A stretch of DNA of 64,000 nucleotides from Agelaius tricolor. Taxonomy: Eukaryota; Chordata; Aves; Passeriformes; Icteridae. Location: positions 7,712,001 to 7,776,000 of the forward strand of contig JALJCS010000002.1 in NCBI GenBank assembly GCA_023055355.1. Direction: 5' to 3'. The translations under genes and the position numbers were made by a program. Shown one piece after another: positions 46,901 through 62,038 of this stretch; within the stretch, counting starts at the first letter, position 1, and every line of letters starts with the position of its first letter. Under the pieces are notes generated by a model that saw only the letters and a list, made by a program, of their open reading frames with translations, did no database searches and was not told the DNA's origin.

Positions 46901-49900
46901 TAAGTATGTCTTTGGGAGAAGGGAAAGTAAAATATGTAAATTTTTGTATTACAAGTTCAGAGGCATTTTTAACATATAATTTCAACATGTTTAGTTAGAT
47001 CTATAGCTGGTCCCAATTTTTGAATACTCCTTAAAATCACTGAAAATATGAAGGGTGGTTTGCAAAGAATTTTTGATGCCTTCCATTTTTTCCTTTAAGA
47101 TACTGTTCCACATATTTTAATAAAAATATTAGTAGTAATTTTTGTTCGCCAAGAACTACCTTCATGTTTTGAAGAGTTATAATATTGATTTTTTTAAGAG
47201 TTGTGTTACTTAGAAAAAAAAATTAATTGGAAAAATTTCAGAGGTGAAATGGCATCTTCCTAAAAATTAATTGGAGAAAACATGTAATATTCATTTCGAT
47301 TTTTCCACCCACTTTTACCAATCAGCCTTTACTAAAATAACTCATTGGTGACACAAGTACCTTGGTAATTTTTGACTCAATAGGGTCTTCACCAAGAAAC
47401 CCTAATTTGCAGAGTACATTTTGACCTCAAAATGGCAAATCTTTGAAATATGATGATTTTTATCTTAGTACAAGTGAAGTGCTGAAATGTTTCTTGCAGA
47501 TGTCTAGATGTAGAAAGGCTGTGTTCCTGATGCATAGAATCATCAAGCAGCTTCAAATAATACTGATATAGCCACAAGGGGGATGCTGGTTTACATCAGA
47601 AATCTCAAAGGCTTTTCTGAGGAAAACCTTGTTTCTCAGGGCAAATTTTTAACAATTTTTGTAAAATCCCTATAAAAATATTTTAATTGCAGTCCTTCTA
47701 TTGCTGATTGAATAGGATTCTTCTTCCTTGCTACATTTTTCCGCTAGAGAAACATATGGGATCTTACTCAGTTCTCCTTCATTGGAGAGGGCTCACCATG
47801 GCATAAAATATCTGCATGTGAATAATGCATGCAGAAATATATTTTTGGCTAAATGGAAGCTTTAAAAATATGAGTTCGGGTACATTTTGATTCATCTAGC
47901 ACATGATACTCCTTTTGTGCTAAAGGAACATTATTCGGCTGTGAATATTCTTCCTTAAAGACAAACCAGGCAGTGGGTTCAATTGAATGTTTACCAGGAA
48001 AAAAATCTTTTGGTCTGGTTTAATGCCACTTCACTTTATCAGCTGCATTTAAAAGAAGGTGAAAGGACAACATTTGGAGGATTAGATTTGGGAAATGGAG
48101 TATGAGTTGCAGGAGAGGCAGAGAGTGGAACATGTGGAGAGGACATAATTTGTCATTTATGAAGAAAGATTTATAGGCTTGTGTCTCCCACATAAACACA
48201 GAAGCACATGCATATGGATTGCTCCATGTCTCTAAAGCAAAGCTGTTGAAATCTGTCTTGATGGACTTCAGTAATCTGAAACAAAGTACATGGATACATC
48301 GTATTCGACCACAGTCCCAAGGATTGCAAACAACTGTACCCATGTGAAAGGATATCCACATTTATGTGCATGTTCGTTCTGCTGGTTTGTGGAATTTGGT
48401 TAAAAAGTATGCACAATACACCTAACTAGCATTTTTTGTACATTTTAGGTGAAGCTTGCTTATTTCTCTATGTCCAAAGGCATAGGCTGTTCTGAAATTC
48501 TCAATAGTGGGGATATGCCAGAATAGCAAGTAGGAAAAGAATTCTAAAAAGGATGAGGAAAAGGTTGATGTTGATCAGTTTCTTAATGTTATTTAAAGGT
48601 AGGGACATTTTATTAAGAATGCACATTTGATATTACTAATTCTTCTGATATTGATGTCAGTCTAAAAACTAGTGATATCACATAGATAAAAGAGACCTGG
48701 AAGCTATCATAACTTTGAAAATACATTAACATATTGGATGGATTAATCATAACATTTTGGTGGATAGAGGATATCCAGAGTAGAATAATTCTGGATTAGG
48801 ATCTGAGGATTCTGCAGCAATATGTTTTTATAAAACACTGGACCCAATTTAATATGAAAAAGCAGAAGGAAAGTAGCAATGAAGAGTCAGCAGTGATTAA
48901 ATCAAACATCTAGAATGAATCAGCACTAACTGAATTAAAATAAATGAGCAAAAAATAAAGCACAGTGAAATAAATATTGTGGAAACATAGAGTAACAGAA
49001 AAATGTGGAATTAAAACTATACCTGAGAGTACTTTATTAAACCTTAACAAGAAGAATGATTTCCTGAAATCTTTTAAGTAGTCATGGCCTAGGTGTCTAT
49101 ACAAACTTGTTACCCTTGGCGGTATGTACTAGATTTTTATTTCTATATTTTTTTTACTTTCCATTTTTTATTCATTCATGCTCCTGATGAATGTAAATTA
49201 AATTAAGTAAATTACATGAATGTTGCAACCAATAAAAGCATACCTAATGTAAGTCTGTCTGTAACTTATTTATAGGTACAATGGATAGCTTGAGATAAAC
49301 CTGCAAGAGAGTTTTGTTCAGTTATTTAAATAGGTGCAGTGTATCGTACTGAATGGCCGAGCAAGAAACTTCAAGGAATGTAGCAGAATCTTCAAAATAA
49401 TTAACATAGTTAATTTTAATTAAATAGTTAATTTTAAGTTGGTGTGCCCTGCTGGTATGAAAGGATATAAGATATAAGGTTATAGGATATAAAGGGATGC
49501 ACAGCTTTCTCACAGGAAATTAGAAAGTATTTTATTGAGTCAGAAGTCACGTGAGAGCTGAACCCAAACTCCCAGCAGGGACCTGAGAGTCACACTGTGG
49601 TGCAAAGATGGATGCCTGCATCCCAGAGTGGCACCCTGACACTGCACTGTCAGCCCATGCTGTCAGACTGGCATGCTGTTGCTAGAGGCACTAAGAGAGG
49701 GTGAGTCTTGGGCCCCATTCCATCAGATCATGCCTGCGGAAAAGTGCTATGTGCTGTCTGTGATGGGCAAATCCCCTTTTACGGCAGTACCTAAAGCCTT
49801 CACTTGCAATGTACATGGGCAGGAATTATTCTTCTCTCTTAGAGTTCATCCAGGTGCTCAGCTCCCCTGGTATACAATGGTGGGGAGGGAGGGGTTTCTC

Positions 49901-52900
49901 AGTTCTTAATCCTAGGTGATGGAGCCTAGGTGAAAGCCAGGTACCAACAGCTCTGTGTGCACTCCTTGCACAGAGTTTAGTTGGCTGTGGCTCAAGGCAG
50001 GCTCTTTGACATAGTACAGCTGTTGGAAAGAGTGGTTTAAGAGGCCCTGACCAGCTTTGGAGCTTCTTGAGAGAGAAGCAAGAAGCCTCAACATCTGCTT
50101 TCTCCCTGATTTTGGAGTTACACTTACATTGTGGCCACTGCCCATTTGCTGAGCAAGGCTTCAGCTATGCCTGTGGCTGGCTACATTCCTCACTGATCCA
50201 CATCCAGACTGCTGACTTCATGTCCTGCTTAGTCTCATGCCTGCTTCATCATCCATGGACTTGTCTGATGGTCTGGACTCCTGACTAAACCTGATGACTG
50301 TCACCAGACCTGCTTGGCTCGCGTGCTGCCATGCTTTACCTCTCATAGGTGAGGCTGCTGCCTCTGCCTGTTTCAGTGACTCTGGGTTTATTTTCCCTTA
50401 CAGAGCTGCTCACTTCTGCTGCTCCTCAGTGCCTGCCTGCTCAGCTCTGTCAAATGTGAAGTCTTTCTTTTCAGGCCCAAAGGCATAATTTTTATATAGA
50501 ACTTCAAGATCAATGATGCCTCTCCAAAGCAGGCTACAGCCAAGATGAAATCTTCACATTTACAGCTTTGGATTACAGCTTTACCCATTTTGGGGAAGTT
50601 ACTCCCTTTTCTGAATTAGATTCTATCTTGCCATTCCTCTATGCAAACAAATGCCATTAGCACAGGCATCTTTCACTCAAGTTCACTGTCTAGGCTTTCA
50701 TAATCAGTATAGAGGCAAGACTTACCTTAATCCAAGGAAGATATCTAAGATTAGGTGAATCCTGCTTTTAAAATGACATTTTTTCTGATACATGCTAAGC
50801 TAGTTAGAACTCTTAGGTAAAAACATCTTCACTGAGGCCACCTAAGGAATAAGTGAACCAAATCCTATTCCAGGTCACATTACATATTTTCAGCCCTTGC
50901 AGCTGAAAGCCATGATAGATTTGCATTTAGAATACATTTGCAGCCAAGAATAACCGGTATCATCCAGACACTTCAGAAGGAGAAGGCTTTTTTGAAAATG
51001 AAAGTCCAGCTTCATGCTTAGATTTCAGATTCAGGCTTTCCAAGGGCAAGAGGCTGGATCCAAAGGATCACAGTCCTTTCTTTCCTGTTTCTGATTTGCA
51101 GATGCGTCACCAGGCATTACGCACTTGGCAAGGACATCCCACCAGCTCCTAGATTCCAACATACAGTACAGAAGAGACAGTCAGGAGGGCTGCATAGCTT
51201 AGGATATTTCTGGCTTGTGTTTGAAGACTACAGCCAGCTGGCTTCATTTACCAAGTTTTCTAAATCTAGCTAATCCTACTGGCAGATCCAGTTTTTGTGA
51301 CTTTTCCATCCCTCCTGCTTCACTTTCCTTGAAGGAAACAGGGAACAGCTGTTTGAACAGCAGAACAGCCTGAACGGGCAAGCATTTCTCTGCTCTGTGC
51401 TCAGCACATGAAAGTGAGGTGATAGCTGCTCCTGCAGAGGAGAGGATGGGAGAGGTGGCAACTCATGAAGTAACACCTCTCTCCTCCTACCCTAAAACAG
51501 CAAAGGCAGTTTGCATCTTTCTGCAGGAGCAGGGACAAGGTGTGGATGTTAGTGCAGGCAGTAAGGTGCAGAGAACCGGTGGGTTAGTTGCTGGAGGACA
51601 AAACCCTGTCTCAGTCTATTTGTTGAGGTCAGAGTATCACACATTCAACTACTTAAGACCCCAGGCCAGGTAGAATTTTATGTCATCAGTTGTCAATGAC
51701 ATCATAGCTCTTTAAGTTCCTTCCCAACATTTTGCATCCTATTCCTTCCCTTCTCTTCCACCCACAAGGAATGACTAGAAATGAGAATGAGTGCTTTACA
51801 GCTGCCATTTGTAACATTGTCATGTCATTAATGTGAAAACAGTGGAAAGACTTTTTTCTTGATCTGGAGTACTAAAGGGCAGAGACCTTCAAATCTCATG
51901 AAAGAGTTGAGTGGGTCATAAACCCCCATTCTACATTTTGTAAACAGAGCGCTTTGTAATGCAATAACTAACAATATAACTACACTACTAATACATATAC
52001 TGTTTTCTGATGTTGTTTCTAATTAAATGGCAGAATACTGTAGTCTTCTTTCACTCAGTTCTTATTGCAGTTTTAATGCATATACACATGCTGTTTGATA
52101 GTGTGATTTGCTAATAGTGTCATGCTATAATATCAACATCAAATAGTTACTTGCAATCCCATTAGGCAGATCTGTTGGCAATGCTTTCTTGCAGACCTTT
52201 TGTTCAGTTCCATCCTAGCTACTTGAGCTATGCTATTTATTGTGGATGAGTGCCTCACATTCAGTGTGTTTTGGGGGCGGTTTCAGAAAGTTAAAGCTTA
52301 ATGCAGTTAGCCTGTTTCTCAGAAGGTGGAGAAGGAAAGAAATATGATGATTTTGCCCATGTTTGGAGATATCATGCCATTACCTCATATGAAAGGGCTT
52401 GTTTTTTGGAAGACAGCCTTAAAATTTGGCATAAGGCAAAAGGGCAACAGGAGTTAGCAGAGTTGTATAGGCAGCATGAATACACACTCAATAGGTTTGA
52501 GTTGCTTGTTCTGTTCTGGGGGTAAAGCAGCTGAGAGGAAGGGGTTATTTAGAAGTTTGGGGCTAAAGGTAGTCATAAAGGCATTTACTGCAGAAAAGCT
52601 TGATGACCATAATTCTTCCAGAGGCTTATTGTTCGGCCTGCTAAAGTAGTCTGTGCACCTCAGAGAGGCTCAGTGAAAGCCTCCTGAAACTCCTGTCTGC
52701 ACAGGCCACATTTCATCTCACATCCTATTGCCACTGCAATTGCTCATCTGTTCTTCCCCTCAAGCACCTCTCCTGTTGCCAGGGGGCTGCTGTGTTGCAG
52801 CATTTGAGAATGTAAAGCAGAAGCATTGTCTCTTCCGTGCTCAGAGCAATTTCCCTGCTGGCACTCAGCTTGTTGGAGAGCAGCTGACCTCAAGCACAGA

Positions 52901-53654
52901 AATAGGAAGAGATGGGGAGGTTACTAGAGTTTGGGGAAGAGGCCTCACCTCAAGCATGTAGAGGCAAGAGATGCAAAGGGCAGGAGCTGCGAGAAATGCA
53001 GTAAAAAGAGCAATGAGAAAGATGAAAAGTGGAAGGGGACAGAGCCTAAGTGCAGCATGGTTTTTCTGTCAATGTTTCCAGTTGTGGAGGTAGTTAGGGT
53101 GTGAGACACTGGCGCACAGGGGAAGCATGTAATTGGTAACTTTCATAAAACATTCCTAAGCAGGGCAACAAAAAATCTCCAAGTCTCAGTGCTAGCTCCT
53201 ACTTGTTTTGGCCAAGGGATAGAAGTCCACATGACAGACCTAGAGGTCAGTCCCCTGCTGATGACATTTGTATCAAAGAATACAGTTCTGCATAATGAAT
53301 TTTTTTCCTTGTTTTGGATTTAATAACTGATCAGCACAAGCATTTCTATATCTGCTAACAATATAATTTCTCCAAGTATGGGTCAGATAATAATGTTTTT
53401 TCAACCTTGCTTGCTTGGATATAGTTATAGCGAAGTTGGCCTGAACAACCCTTACGAGTCACCCTGTGCACATGAGTGTAATAGACTTTCATTGCATGAT
53501 CACATGTTCTTTCTTTGAAGTTGCCTCTGTATGTTGCAGTGCACAGGGCATTGGGATGCTGTTGATAATTTGCTATAGTTTGTAAAGCAGTGAGATGTAT
53601 ATTCCTGAATTTTAGTTTCGATGGAATAGAAATGATTTGTTCCCATAGAGATAT
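43914..53654. other. Intron-like sequence upstream of exon B, no gene recognised
   Basis: AT-rich DNA with no CR1 copy in nearly 10 kb. A 17-base direct repeat lies at 44209-44251. The 49540-50480 part is less AT-rich and could be an old repeat, but I cannot name it. The exon that should precede exon B in PHACTR1, ending in an N-terminal SQGAQ-like segment in mammals as I remember it, was not found. Confidence 0.4.
44209..44251. repeat. 17-base direct repeat, 26-base period
   Basis: atttgcagatatcagtg occurs at 44209-44225 and 44235-44251. The two identical copies are separated by nine bases. Confidence 0.85.
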
Positions 53655-53735
53655 CACAAAATTGTTATGGTTGGAACTGGTAACAGGAGGTCATCTAGTC
53701 CAACCTCTCTGCTCAAAGAGGGTTGAATAACATAT
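53655..53735 (-). mobile_element. Short CR1 3' remnant
   Basis: ttatggttggaactgg, then aggtcatctagtccaacct and ctctgctcaaagaggg, is a minus-orientation CR1 3' UTR. About 80 bases are left, and the terminal repeat is nearly lost. Confidence 0.75.
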
Positions 53736-56700
53736 TTCAAAATTACTTCTTAGCAACACCCAGGTGTTTGTTGTATTTTAGAGATGGAGGGAAAAAACCC
53801 ATCAAAATCACTCATTGCCCTCAGTGGTTTTTCCCCGATTTTGTGGTGCTTAGTATTTGCTTCTCTAGTTCAATGCAGGAAGCTGTGTTGTGACAAGAGA
53901 GGCTTTCTACAACTGGTACAGATGAAATTGTATCACAACAACTGAGACAGCAGCTAAGCAACACAGCATGTGTTAGGCAGCAGCACCTCAGCTGAGCCAG
54001 AGGTCAGAGGTGGTACTGCTCCCCATTATCCTGGGATGGTGGTATCCTGTGGGTGGATTATATCTTGCTCTGGGAGAATAGCCTCCAGAGGGAAGTCCAA
54101 ACTCTATTGTCCAGACTTTGCATTTGATTAGCAACCAGTGAAATTAATAGTGGAAGAAAAATGGATCCCATTTTCAAAAAACAGGCAGTGTGTAGAAACA
54201 AAAATGGCTGAAGAGCTACTTGGCTCTTACAATTTTCTTGAATTTAATATGGTGTTTAAAGTTTAAGGAAAAAAAACCCTTCTCTCTGAAATTGCAAGTT
54301 TTCTCCAAATATAGAGCTGGTGAGAAAAATGTGAACTGACTTTACCAAAAATATCATCTATGTTGTGAACAAGTCTCAACTACATTAAAGCAGTGGATCT
54401 TGGTTACCCTTCCCCTCTCACCCTGCTGCTGCTCTGTGAGGGCCAGTATTTCACAGGGGATGATGAAGACCAGTGAGAGCTGCTCTGTGCAAACCGGGTG
54501 GGGGACTGCCTCAGGGCCTTCCCAAACCAGTTTTTCCTGAAAAACATCACCTTATTATCCTGTCAGCACTGAGAAGAAAGAGGAGGAAGGGAAAAGACAC
54601 CACAGGCTTACTCAGCAAGCTGCAGGCCATTGCTGTCTCCTCTGTCGTGTCCATTTAGGTTCTGCAACACCAGAACCTGTGTCTTGGCAGCTCTTTTTGC
54701 TCCCGCAGCACATGCAACAGCTCTCACACCTCCTCCTTATCCTCTGAGAGGGCAGATCAACCCCACCATTACTCTTCTTGTAGTCCCTTTTAAAGCCCAT
54801 GCATTTTGAAGGCCCTGTGCCCTCTCAACACTTAAGTATGTTGGTCACTGGCCCCTATCTGGCCATATACATTTTAACTGTACAGTTATACTAGTAATTT
54901 TCTGAGTCAGTGCCAGAGTTTCTTACCTTGGGCTCCTTGACTGTAAAACAGTCTGTGAGCAGACTCGACATCCAAAAAGTAGTCCATTTTGAAGGTGCTT
55001 TGTGTACAATACTCCGGTATGAACGATCAGTCAGATTCCTAGAAAAGATTACAGAGATGTCAGAGAAAAAAGCTGGTGGAAAGTATTGTGTACGCAGTCA
55101 CTAAAGTACTTCATCTGGCATATTAGGGTCAAAGTGTTTTCAAGTCACTATTCATAGAACTTCATAAGCATCCTTTTCTATTTTAGAATGTTTGGTTCAA
55201 AACCTTGTTTTGAAAACAGAAAAGTGCTACTGCAGTATTAACAAGATTCCTTGTATCTTCCTAGTACAATCACCTGTATTCTAGTCACAGTCTCCATTTC
55301 TTAAGACACATATTTGGATTCATCTGCCTGTTACATTTGCCCTTAAAAAGAAAATCAGAAAAGCTCAGGACAGGGACCTCCTTTAGCCAGATTCACAGCC
55401 AGTGCCTCTGAGTAGGCACTACTATAACAGTCTACATTAAAGATTACATTCTTGCCACTTATGCCAAAATGCTGCACTAGAAAGGAAGAGACAATATTCT
55501 GGATACTTCACTCCACCTAAATAGACCAGAAGCCAACCTTGCCTTTCCTCTCTCCTCTTGCTGACCAGAAGTAGCAACAGAACATTCCACCATCAGTTTT
55601 AAAATATGTGGTAAGAGCAATCATTAAGAAATGGTAGGATACTCCTAGCACTGTTTTGTAGCAAAGGTTCATATTTTTGGCATCCTTTTGAATCGTAGAT
55701 CTGCTGTGATCCTGGATTACAACTCTCCAAGCTGTACACTGAATTATGTTTGCCTGTGCCTGGCAGAGTTCCTGGAAAGATATTGTGACCCTTCTCCAGC
55801 TTCATTAGTACCTTCTGCATTTTATTTTACTTTTAAAAACTCACATTAAAAAATCGGGATTTGCCGAGAACACACAACCCTGTTCTCTCACCCACATCAC
55901 AGTTCACCACAGCATGTAATCATAAGCATGCAAACAACTCTGAACAACATGTATTTTAAGACAGACAGACAAAAATACCTCTAGTCCTTTTCCGTGCAAA
56001 CCTAACAAAAAGGTTTGAGACGGGGAGTCTGATTCTTGCTTCAAGTAATTCCTTCAATTTTGTTGTGAAAAGTCACGAAACTAGGTTTCCAAAGCTTTAC
56101 CTTTTTCCTTTGATTCAGTTCTCATCAATCAACATGCAGTCCTTTTAAAATTCAGAAGTCTGTCCTGATGAGAAAACTTTTACATTCCACAGCAATTCAC
56201 TTTACTGTAGCATTCCCAAACCAGAAATGATACTTACTGCAGAGTATCAAGGGCTGTCTGGCAGTGGTGTAAGCTCCAGTAGTTTCAAGGAGGGTTTCTT
56301 TGATCTTACTAAATGTCCCCAGTGTAAGCAAACAATTTTGATTGTTTGATTGGAACTCTGATGAATAATGCATAACGTCAACTGGACTTCCTTTATCAGA
56401 TAAAAATGGCCAGGAGATGTTGTTACTTAGCAACAGGAGGTGACACTATGTTCATCTCCCCCACTCCCCCTCGCCCTTCGTACTAAAAAATTAAGCCCCT
56501 GGTTTTGATTTGATAAAAACTTTCCCAAGGAAAAAAAAAAATCTGTATCAAGTTTCCTTAAGAATTTGTTTTACATGTCGATCTTCCTTGTTGCATCTCA
56601 GATTCTGAGATATTTTTAATGTTTCATAATGGTTAAATTTAAACATAACATTATGTTTTATCTAATAGTTTGCTTTCACTAACGAAAATATCTGCTTATT

Positions 56701-59700
56701 CCATCATTAACCATAAGGGTAATGAGATTGTTTTGCTATGAATATAATGCAAATAACATCTTGAGAAGAGATTCATTTCTTATCTGGTACTGCTTGTTGG
56801 ACAAGGCAGACAGAAAAAGCAACATACAAAATGTTCCAGTAATGAAATATGAAACATATAGAAAAATGAAATATATAGAATATTGAGAAACCTTTCCTAT
56901 TACAGAATTCCTACTGTAAGGAATTCGTTCATTCTTGAAGGAGCTCTAACATCTGATATAAGCATTCTAAAGGAATCATTGCATTTTTGCTTAAGATACA
57001 GCCTTTTACAAAATACACAATGTAGCTTTTTTTAGGAAATGCACATTGACAAAAAGCCAAAGCACTGAAAGATTTTAAAAATAAATAAATAAAATCAGAT
57101 GCAGAAGTACTTACCAGTGTTACTGACCTCTTTCCATCCTACTGTCATGGAATAAGACTAAGCAAATGCAACCCAGTCTGTGAGCCAGAAAGAACAGCTT
57201 CTAATTTTCACTTCAACCTCGAAATCAAGAGTACTGAATAGAGAAAGGTGACGGATCTGCTGTTTTATATTATGATGAAATGAAAGCTCTTAGCACAGAT
57301 CTGAGTAGAACTGATTTTTTTTTATACTACATTAGCCTGCTAATTTGAGGAAAGTGAAAGGCTTTGTTTTACTGTCTTTTATCTGTTCTCTTTGCTACCC
57401 CCACAATTTAATTTGCATTTAAAATTATTCTTATGTCTCCACTGCACTCCAAGGTATGGAGCATTTTCTAATCACGATGAATGTTCAGTGTGGTTTTTTT
57501 GTGCAATGCCACTTTTATTCTGAGCCAGAAACATGGTGAGTAATTATAATTGCCAGCTATTTTCTAGAATGAAATACAGAGTGGTTGTCTGATGCAGTTT
57601 TTGATTTTTCCTTCATTTAGCAGTACATTGCAACAAACTACTCAGTCAAAGCATCAGTAAAAATATAAATCAAAGAGCACAGTGTCATGGCATGATAGCT
57701 TAAACATGCATATCCATAGACCATGAAAGCAGAATATGTTTCTACCGAGATCTTTTAAATTATAATTTGCCTTTTAAAAGTTTAAAAGTGAGCTTGAATA
57801 GCTAATAAACTGAAATATAGCAGTTATCTCTTTGTGGCTTACAGCTGATCTAGTTTAGTATTACTGAAGCTGCAAATAGTTTGGAATCCTGATCAAGCCA
57901 GGCACTAGGGGCTAAGAAGGGCCATGCTATTAAGTTGCATGGGCATCCCTCACAAGAGAATCATGACCCTGCTTCTTCCAGCAGGTCTCTGAGAAGTTCC
58001 CCAAAGCCTTTTTGGAAGTGAGTAAGAAATTGAAGAAGCTAGTGATAAAATGATCCTTTGATAAATTTAAACTCAGGAGTGCTGGTCAAGAGAAGTGACA
58101 ATAAGCAGACAGACCTAGTCTTCTCATTTTTGCAGATATTTTGCTCAAAAGGTCAGATATAAATATCTTCTAAAATCCATTGCCACCAAACATTACTGGT
58201 GCTCAAATCTGGGGCTTTTCAGTATCAGAAAACTCTATATCAAGTAGCACAGGATTTTTTGTTTGTTTTTAAGAAGAAACCCAAGAAGATGAATAAACCC
58301 TCAGAGTACAGGGATTTTTTTGGAGCAAGTTAGAAAATAAGAATCCCCATGATGAGATTACTACACGGCTTCCCATTCCTAAGACTTCTTATATTCTTTT
58401 CCAGAGCACCCAGACAGCATCAAAGATAAGGAAAAGCTACATGAACTCCGAGTCTGGTATGGCTGTTCCTATACTGGTACTCCACTAAATATAGTTGGAT
58501 TGAGTAGGTGTCTCCCTGTGCCACCTTAGTGGTAGATGAGGTTTACCAAACTGTGTTTCTGTTTTCAGAGATGTGACAAACATTTTCATTCCTTAAGACA
58601 AATTAAAGCAAAAGCAATCCACGAGAACACTGCAAGCTGCTTTATTTGCATTTTGGAGAGTTGCTAGCACCTTCATCTTTGCATTTTGGAGGGTTTGTAT
58701 TTGCCATGGTGACTATTGAACAGTAGCTGTATAGCTATGGAGTTGTATAGCTGTACCTCCAAGCTGGCCTCTAATAATAGTTGGATCCATTATCTTATGG
58801 AACAGGGGCCAATTGCCTGTTTAGGCAAGCTGGCTTTCTTTAACATAAAACCAGGAAAAATAAGAAAGACTGGCAGCACAGAGATTCAGAAGAAAAATGG
58901 AAGACAGGAACATCACTCACTCCAAGGATTATGCCTGTTTGCAAGCAATATGGAATACTTTTGGTTTTTCCTCGGGACACAATCTCTCAGTCAGAAGGAA
59001 ATTGAAAAAAAACTACAGGCTTGCAGGCTGGAGAATGTTTAATAGCACCTATCTTTTAGCCTTTGACGTATCCTCCTGATCCTCTTTGCTGTGTCCCTTT
59101 CAATATGCATGGTCATCCTCAATCATGACTGGCAAGAAAAGTCATTGAAATCACCAGCAGCCTCTCTACTGACCATTGCAAGATCATCCATCTTGATACT
59201 TTCATCCATCTCAGGGATTTACAGTTTATTTTAAATTATAGTGCAGCATTTCTGACAACTGTTAAGAGCTCTTTCTGACTAGGGAGCACTTAGCAACAAG
59301 AAAGGTAACAGTGCCTATGTATTTATATGCTTCTGTAGCATTCATCATCATGAGGGAAATCCTTGCCTGCTTGATTAGAAAATATCTAGGATTGTGGTGT
59401 GGGCTCAGATTTGACCCACAGGCCAGGAAGGGCTCAGCCCTCAGAAACAGAAATCCAGTACATCCAGTTCAGTTGAAAAGCTTACATGTCTAGATCTGTT
59501 TTAAGGATGATCCCCAGATCAGTCTTCACATGCCCCTGAGGCTCAGTGGGAAAGTTCTGCACAACTCTTGTGCTAAAGCACAGTCCACTGAGATGTGTAC
59601 TCTGACTTGGTTTCCAAAGAACAGCAGAGCATCTCAGAGGACAGGACAAGGAAGGGCAGCAGTAGCCAGAACCAGAAACTGTACTCTCTAGCTCTCTGTT

Positions 59701-62038
59701 TTTCCTCTGCTCTGTCAAGGCCCAAAGCCAAACTTGCAAAACTTCTGCTACTGACTGAATTATCAGCATAGATCCCTCTTTAGGATAACGGGTGAAGTGA
59801 TTTTGTAACATACACAGGTATCTATATAGGACTAGACAGAGACTGAATGCCTTGTGAGCTAGACCATAATACCAACCAATCAAACTCTGCTAAAGAAATA
59901 CTTGGAAAAAACCTATCACACTTAGGAAAAATCTGAAGCCAAAATTCCTCATAGTGAGCTTTAGTAACCTACTACATCACATTTGACTTTTTCCCAAATT
60001 AAAAAAAGAAAGCCAACAAAAAACCCTCCCAAATCTCAAGAGGAACGTAATTGAACACTTGGCATTTAAAAGGAGTGAGAAAGGAGTGAGTAGCCTTCTG
60101 GTTCTCTAACAGTCAGATACTTGTAGGCATTGGGCTGAGGTTTTTTCCTACCCTGAACTCTCTATTGAGAACATAACTGTTACTGTAATGACTCAGAGCC
60201 TTGAAAAAAGAGTCTGCTGCTGACAAACACTAATATTAACCTGAAAGAAAGTGGGAGAGAGAATGTAATGTGTGACTGAAGAAGTGTAGGCAAGGTGATT
60301 ATTACAGAGAGTTGTTTCCTGAGGGATACATTCAGAATAAAGGAAGAATATAAAAGTTTAAGCCCCTAAGCTGTGAAGAATGGTTTTTTTTTAATTATAA
60401 TGATTAGTCTTGTGCTTAGATATGTTAAAAAGAGAGGATTGCTACCAAAATTAGGACACAAATGTGTTCTCTATTTCTTATTTGTAATGCAAGACAGATA
60501 TTATGATGCACATAACAAACAGCAAAAGACAAAAATATTCAAATGAGGTTTGCAGATTCTTTACGGAGATAGAGACTAACATTGATGCTTTCAGAACTTC
60601 CTACAAATTTTGTACAACTCCATTTTGGGATCCTTAGGCTGAAATCACATAGGAATTTAATGGGAGATGCCCAGAAGAAGGTGCTTCCAGTGCCAGTATT
60701 TACTTTTAATGCTTCTGCCATAAAAGTTACCAATATCCAGAAACATTAAAGACAATGTAAAGCTAGCTCTGGCTCTTGAGATCAGTGGAAGGTTTGGGCA
60801 GTGCTTTCATAGCATCAAGGTCACATTCTTGTTATTTAGGTGCAAAGCAAGAACTGCATGGATTCCATTGCAGAAGAGATGAGCTTGAAAGGAGGCAGCT
60901 CCAGCATCACATGTCATGAACAAGAAGTTCAAGAAGTGGCAAGTTGAGAAAATCTTTAAAGTGCTGTCATTGAGAACAAAGGTTAGCTATCCTGCATAGT
61001 AAAAGCTTATTCTAAGATGATGTATGGCAGTTTGATACGCCTTCATTTGAGGGAGGAGAAGTTGAAGTCATAATTATATGATAAACAGAGAAGTGTGAAT
61101 TTGGGAGAGCACGTATGTTAAAGCCTATTTCCTCTAAACCTTATACAGGCAGAAATTCTTCTACTTTAATAGACCCTCATCATTTTCCTCAATTACATGA
61201 CTGGATTTTTTTTTTCCTGTAACAAACTACACAGGAATGGAAGAAAAGGAACTTTCTCTAGTTCTCTCCCACGGGCAACTTAGTGGAAGTAGTGAAACAG
61301 AGAGCTATCTACAGCAAGGAAAGTGGAGGAAACTAGTAAAATAGATGATTTGGATAAGCCTGCCTTCACTGCCCCACCAGCATTCAGCAGTTAAGAAGGT
61401 GAAGGCTTTTGACTTCCTCCTCACTTTCCAAGGAGTTCTGGCAAAGGAACTTCAAAAGGATCTAAATCAGCTGCTGGAAACAAAGACAACAAAATCATCC
61501 ATCCTGCTAGGACTCAGCAGTCACAAAAGCTTGAGCTATCCCCCTGCACAAGATAGTGTGGCTGGTCAAATATGTAAGAGGAAATGCCTTTATTTTGCAC
61601 TAATACAGGTACTATCTCAGTCTTAACCTTCCTTGGAATAAAGGGAAAACTAGCACTGGGAAACTAGAAACAACTGTATGCTTAGAGTCTCCTGGTGGCA
61701 TTTGAGAAATGGCACCAAAAGCAGATTGTTCATAAGCCTGGTTTTAGTTGGTCAGTGGTTTAAATGGGATCAAGAATTCCAAAGTAACTGAGCAGCTGGA
61801 CATAAATACAGTAACATGATTATATTAAATAAAAATTTGAGACTTGCATTCTGGCTAGAACAAAATCAAGCAACTTTTTGCCAACTGCCTTTATGTAAGG
61901 CAAAGACATAATTATGAAGTATTAATGAATCTACAAGGTAGTAGTTCTAAATAACATGATTTGATTTAATATTCATAGGGAACTGTGCATACATAGAGAG
62001 ATGATACATATCAATGCCAGTCTCTGAATAATTTACTG
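53736..62038. other. Intron-like sequence, no gene recognised
   Basis: AT-rich DNA with short chance open frames. It contains an AAAT microsatellite at about 57076-57093 and an 8-base inverted repeat of gaattcct at 56905-56926. No exon or RNA gene could be supported. Confidence 0.4.
57076..57093. repeat. AAAT microsatellite
   Basis: About four tandem AAAT units in an A-rich setting. Confidence 0.75.

Noticed and set aside
49540..50480. Less AT-rich segment suspected to be an old LTR or an exon cluster
   Set aside because: No element ends, known motif or convincing coding block could be defined; left as unassigned intron.
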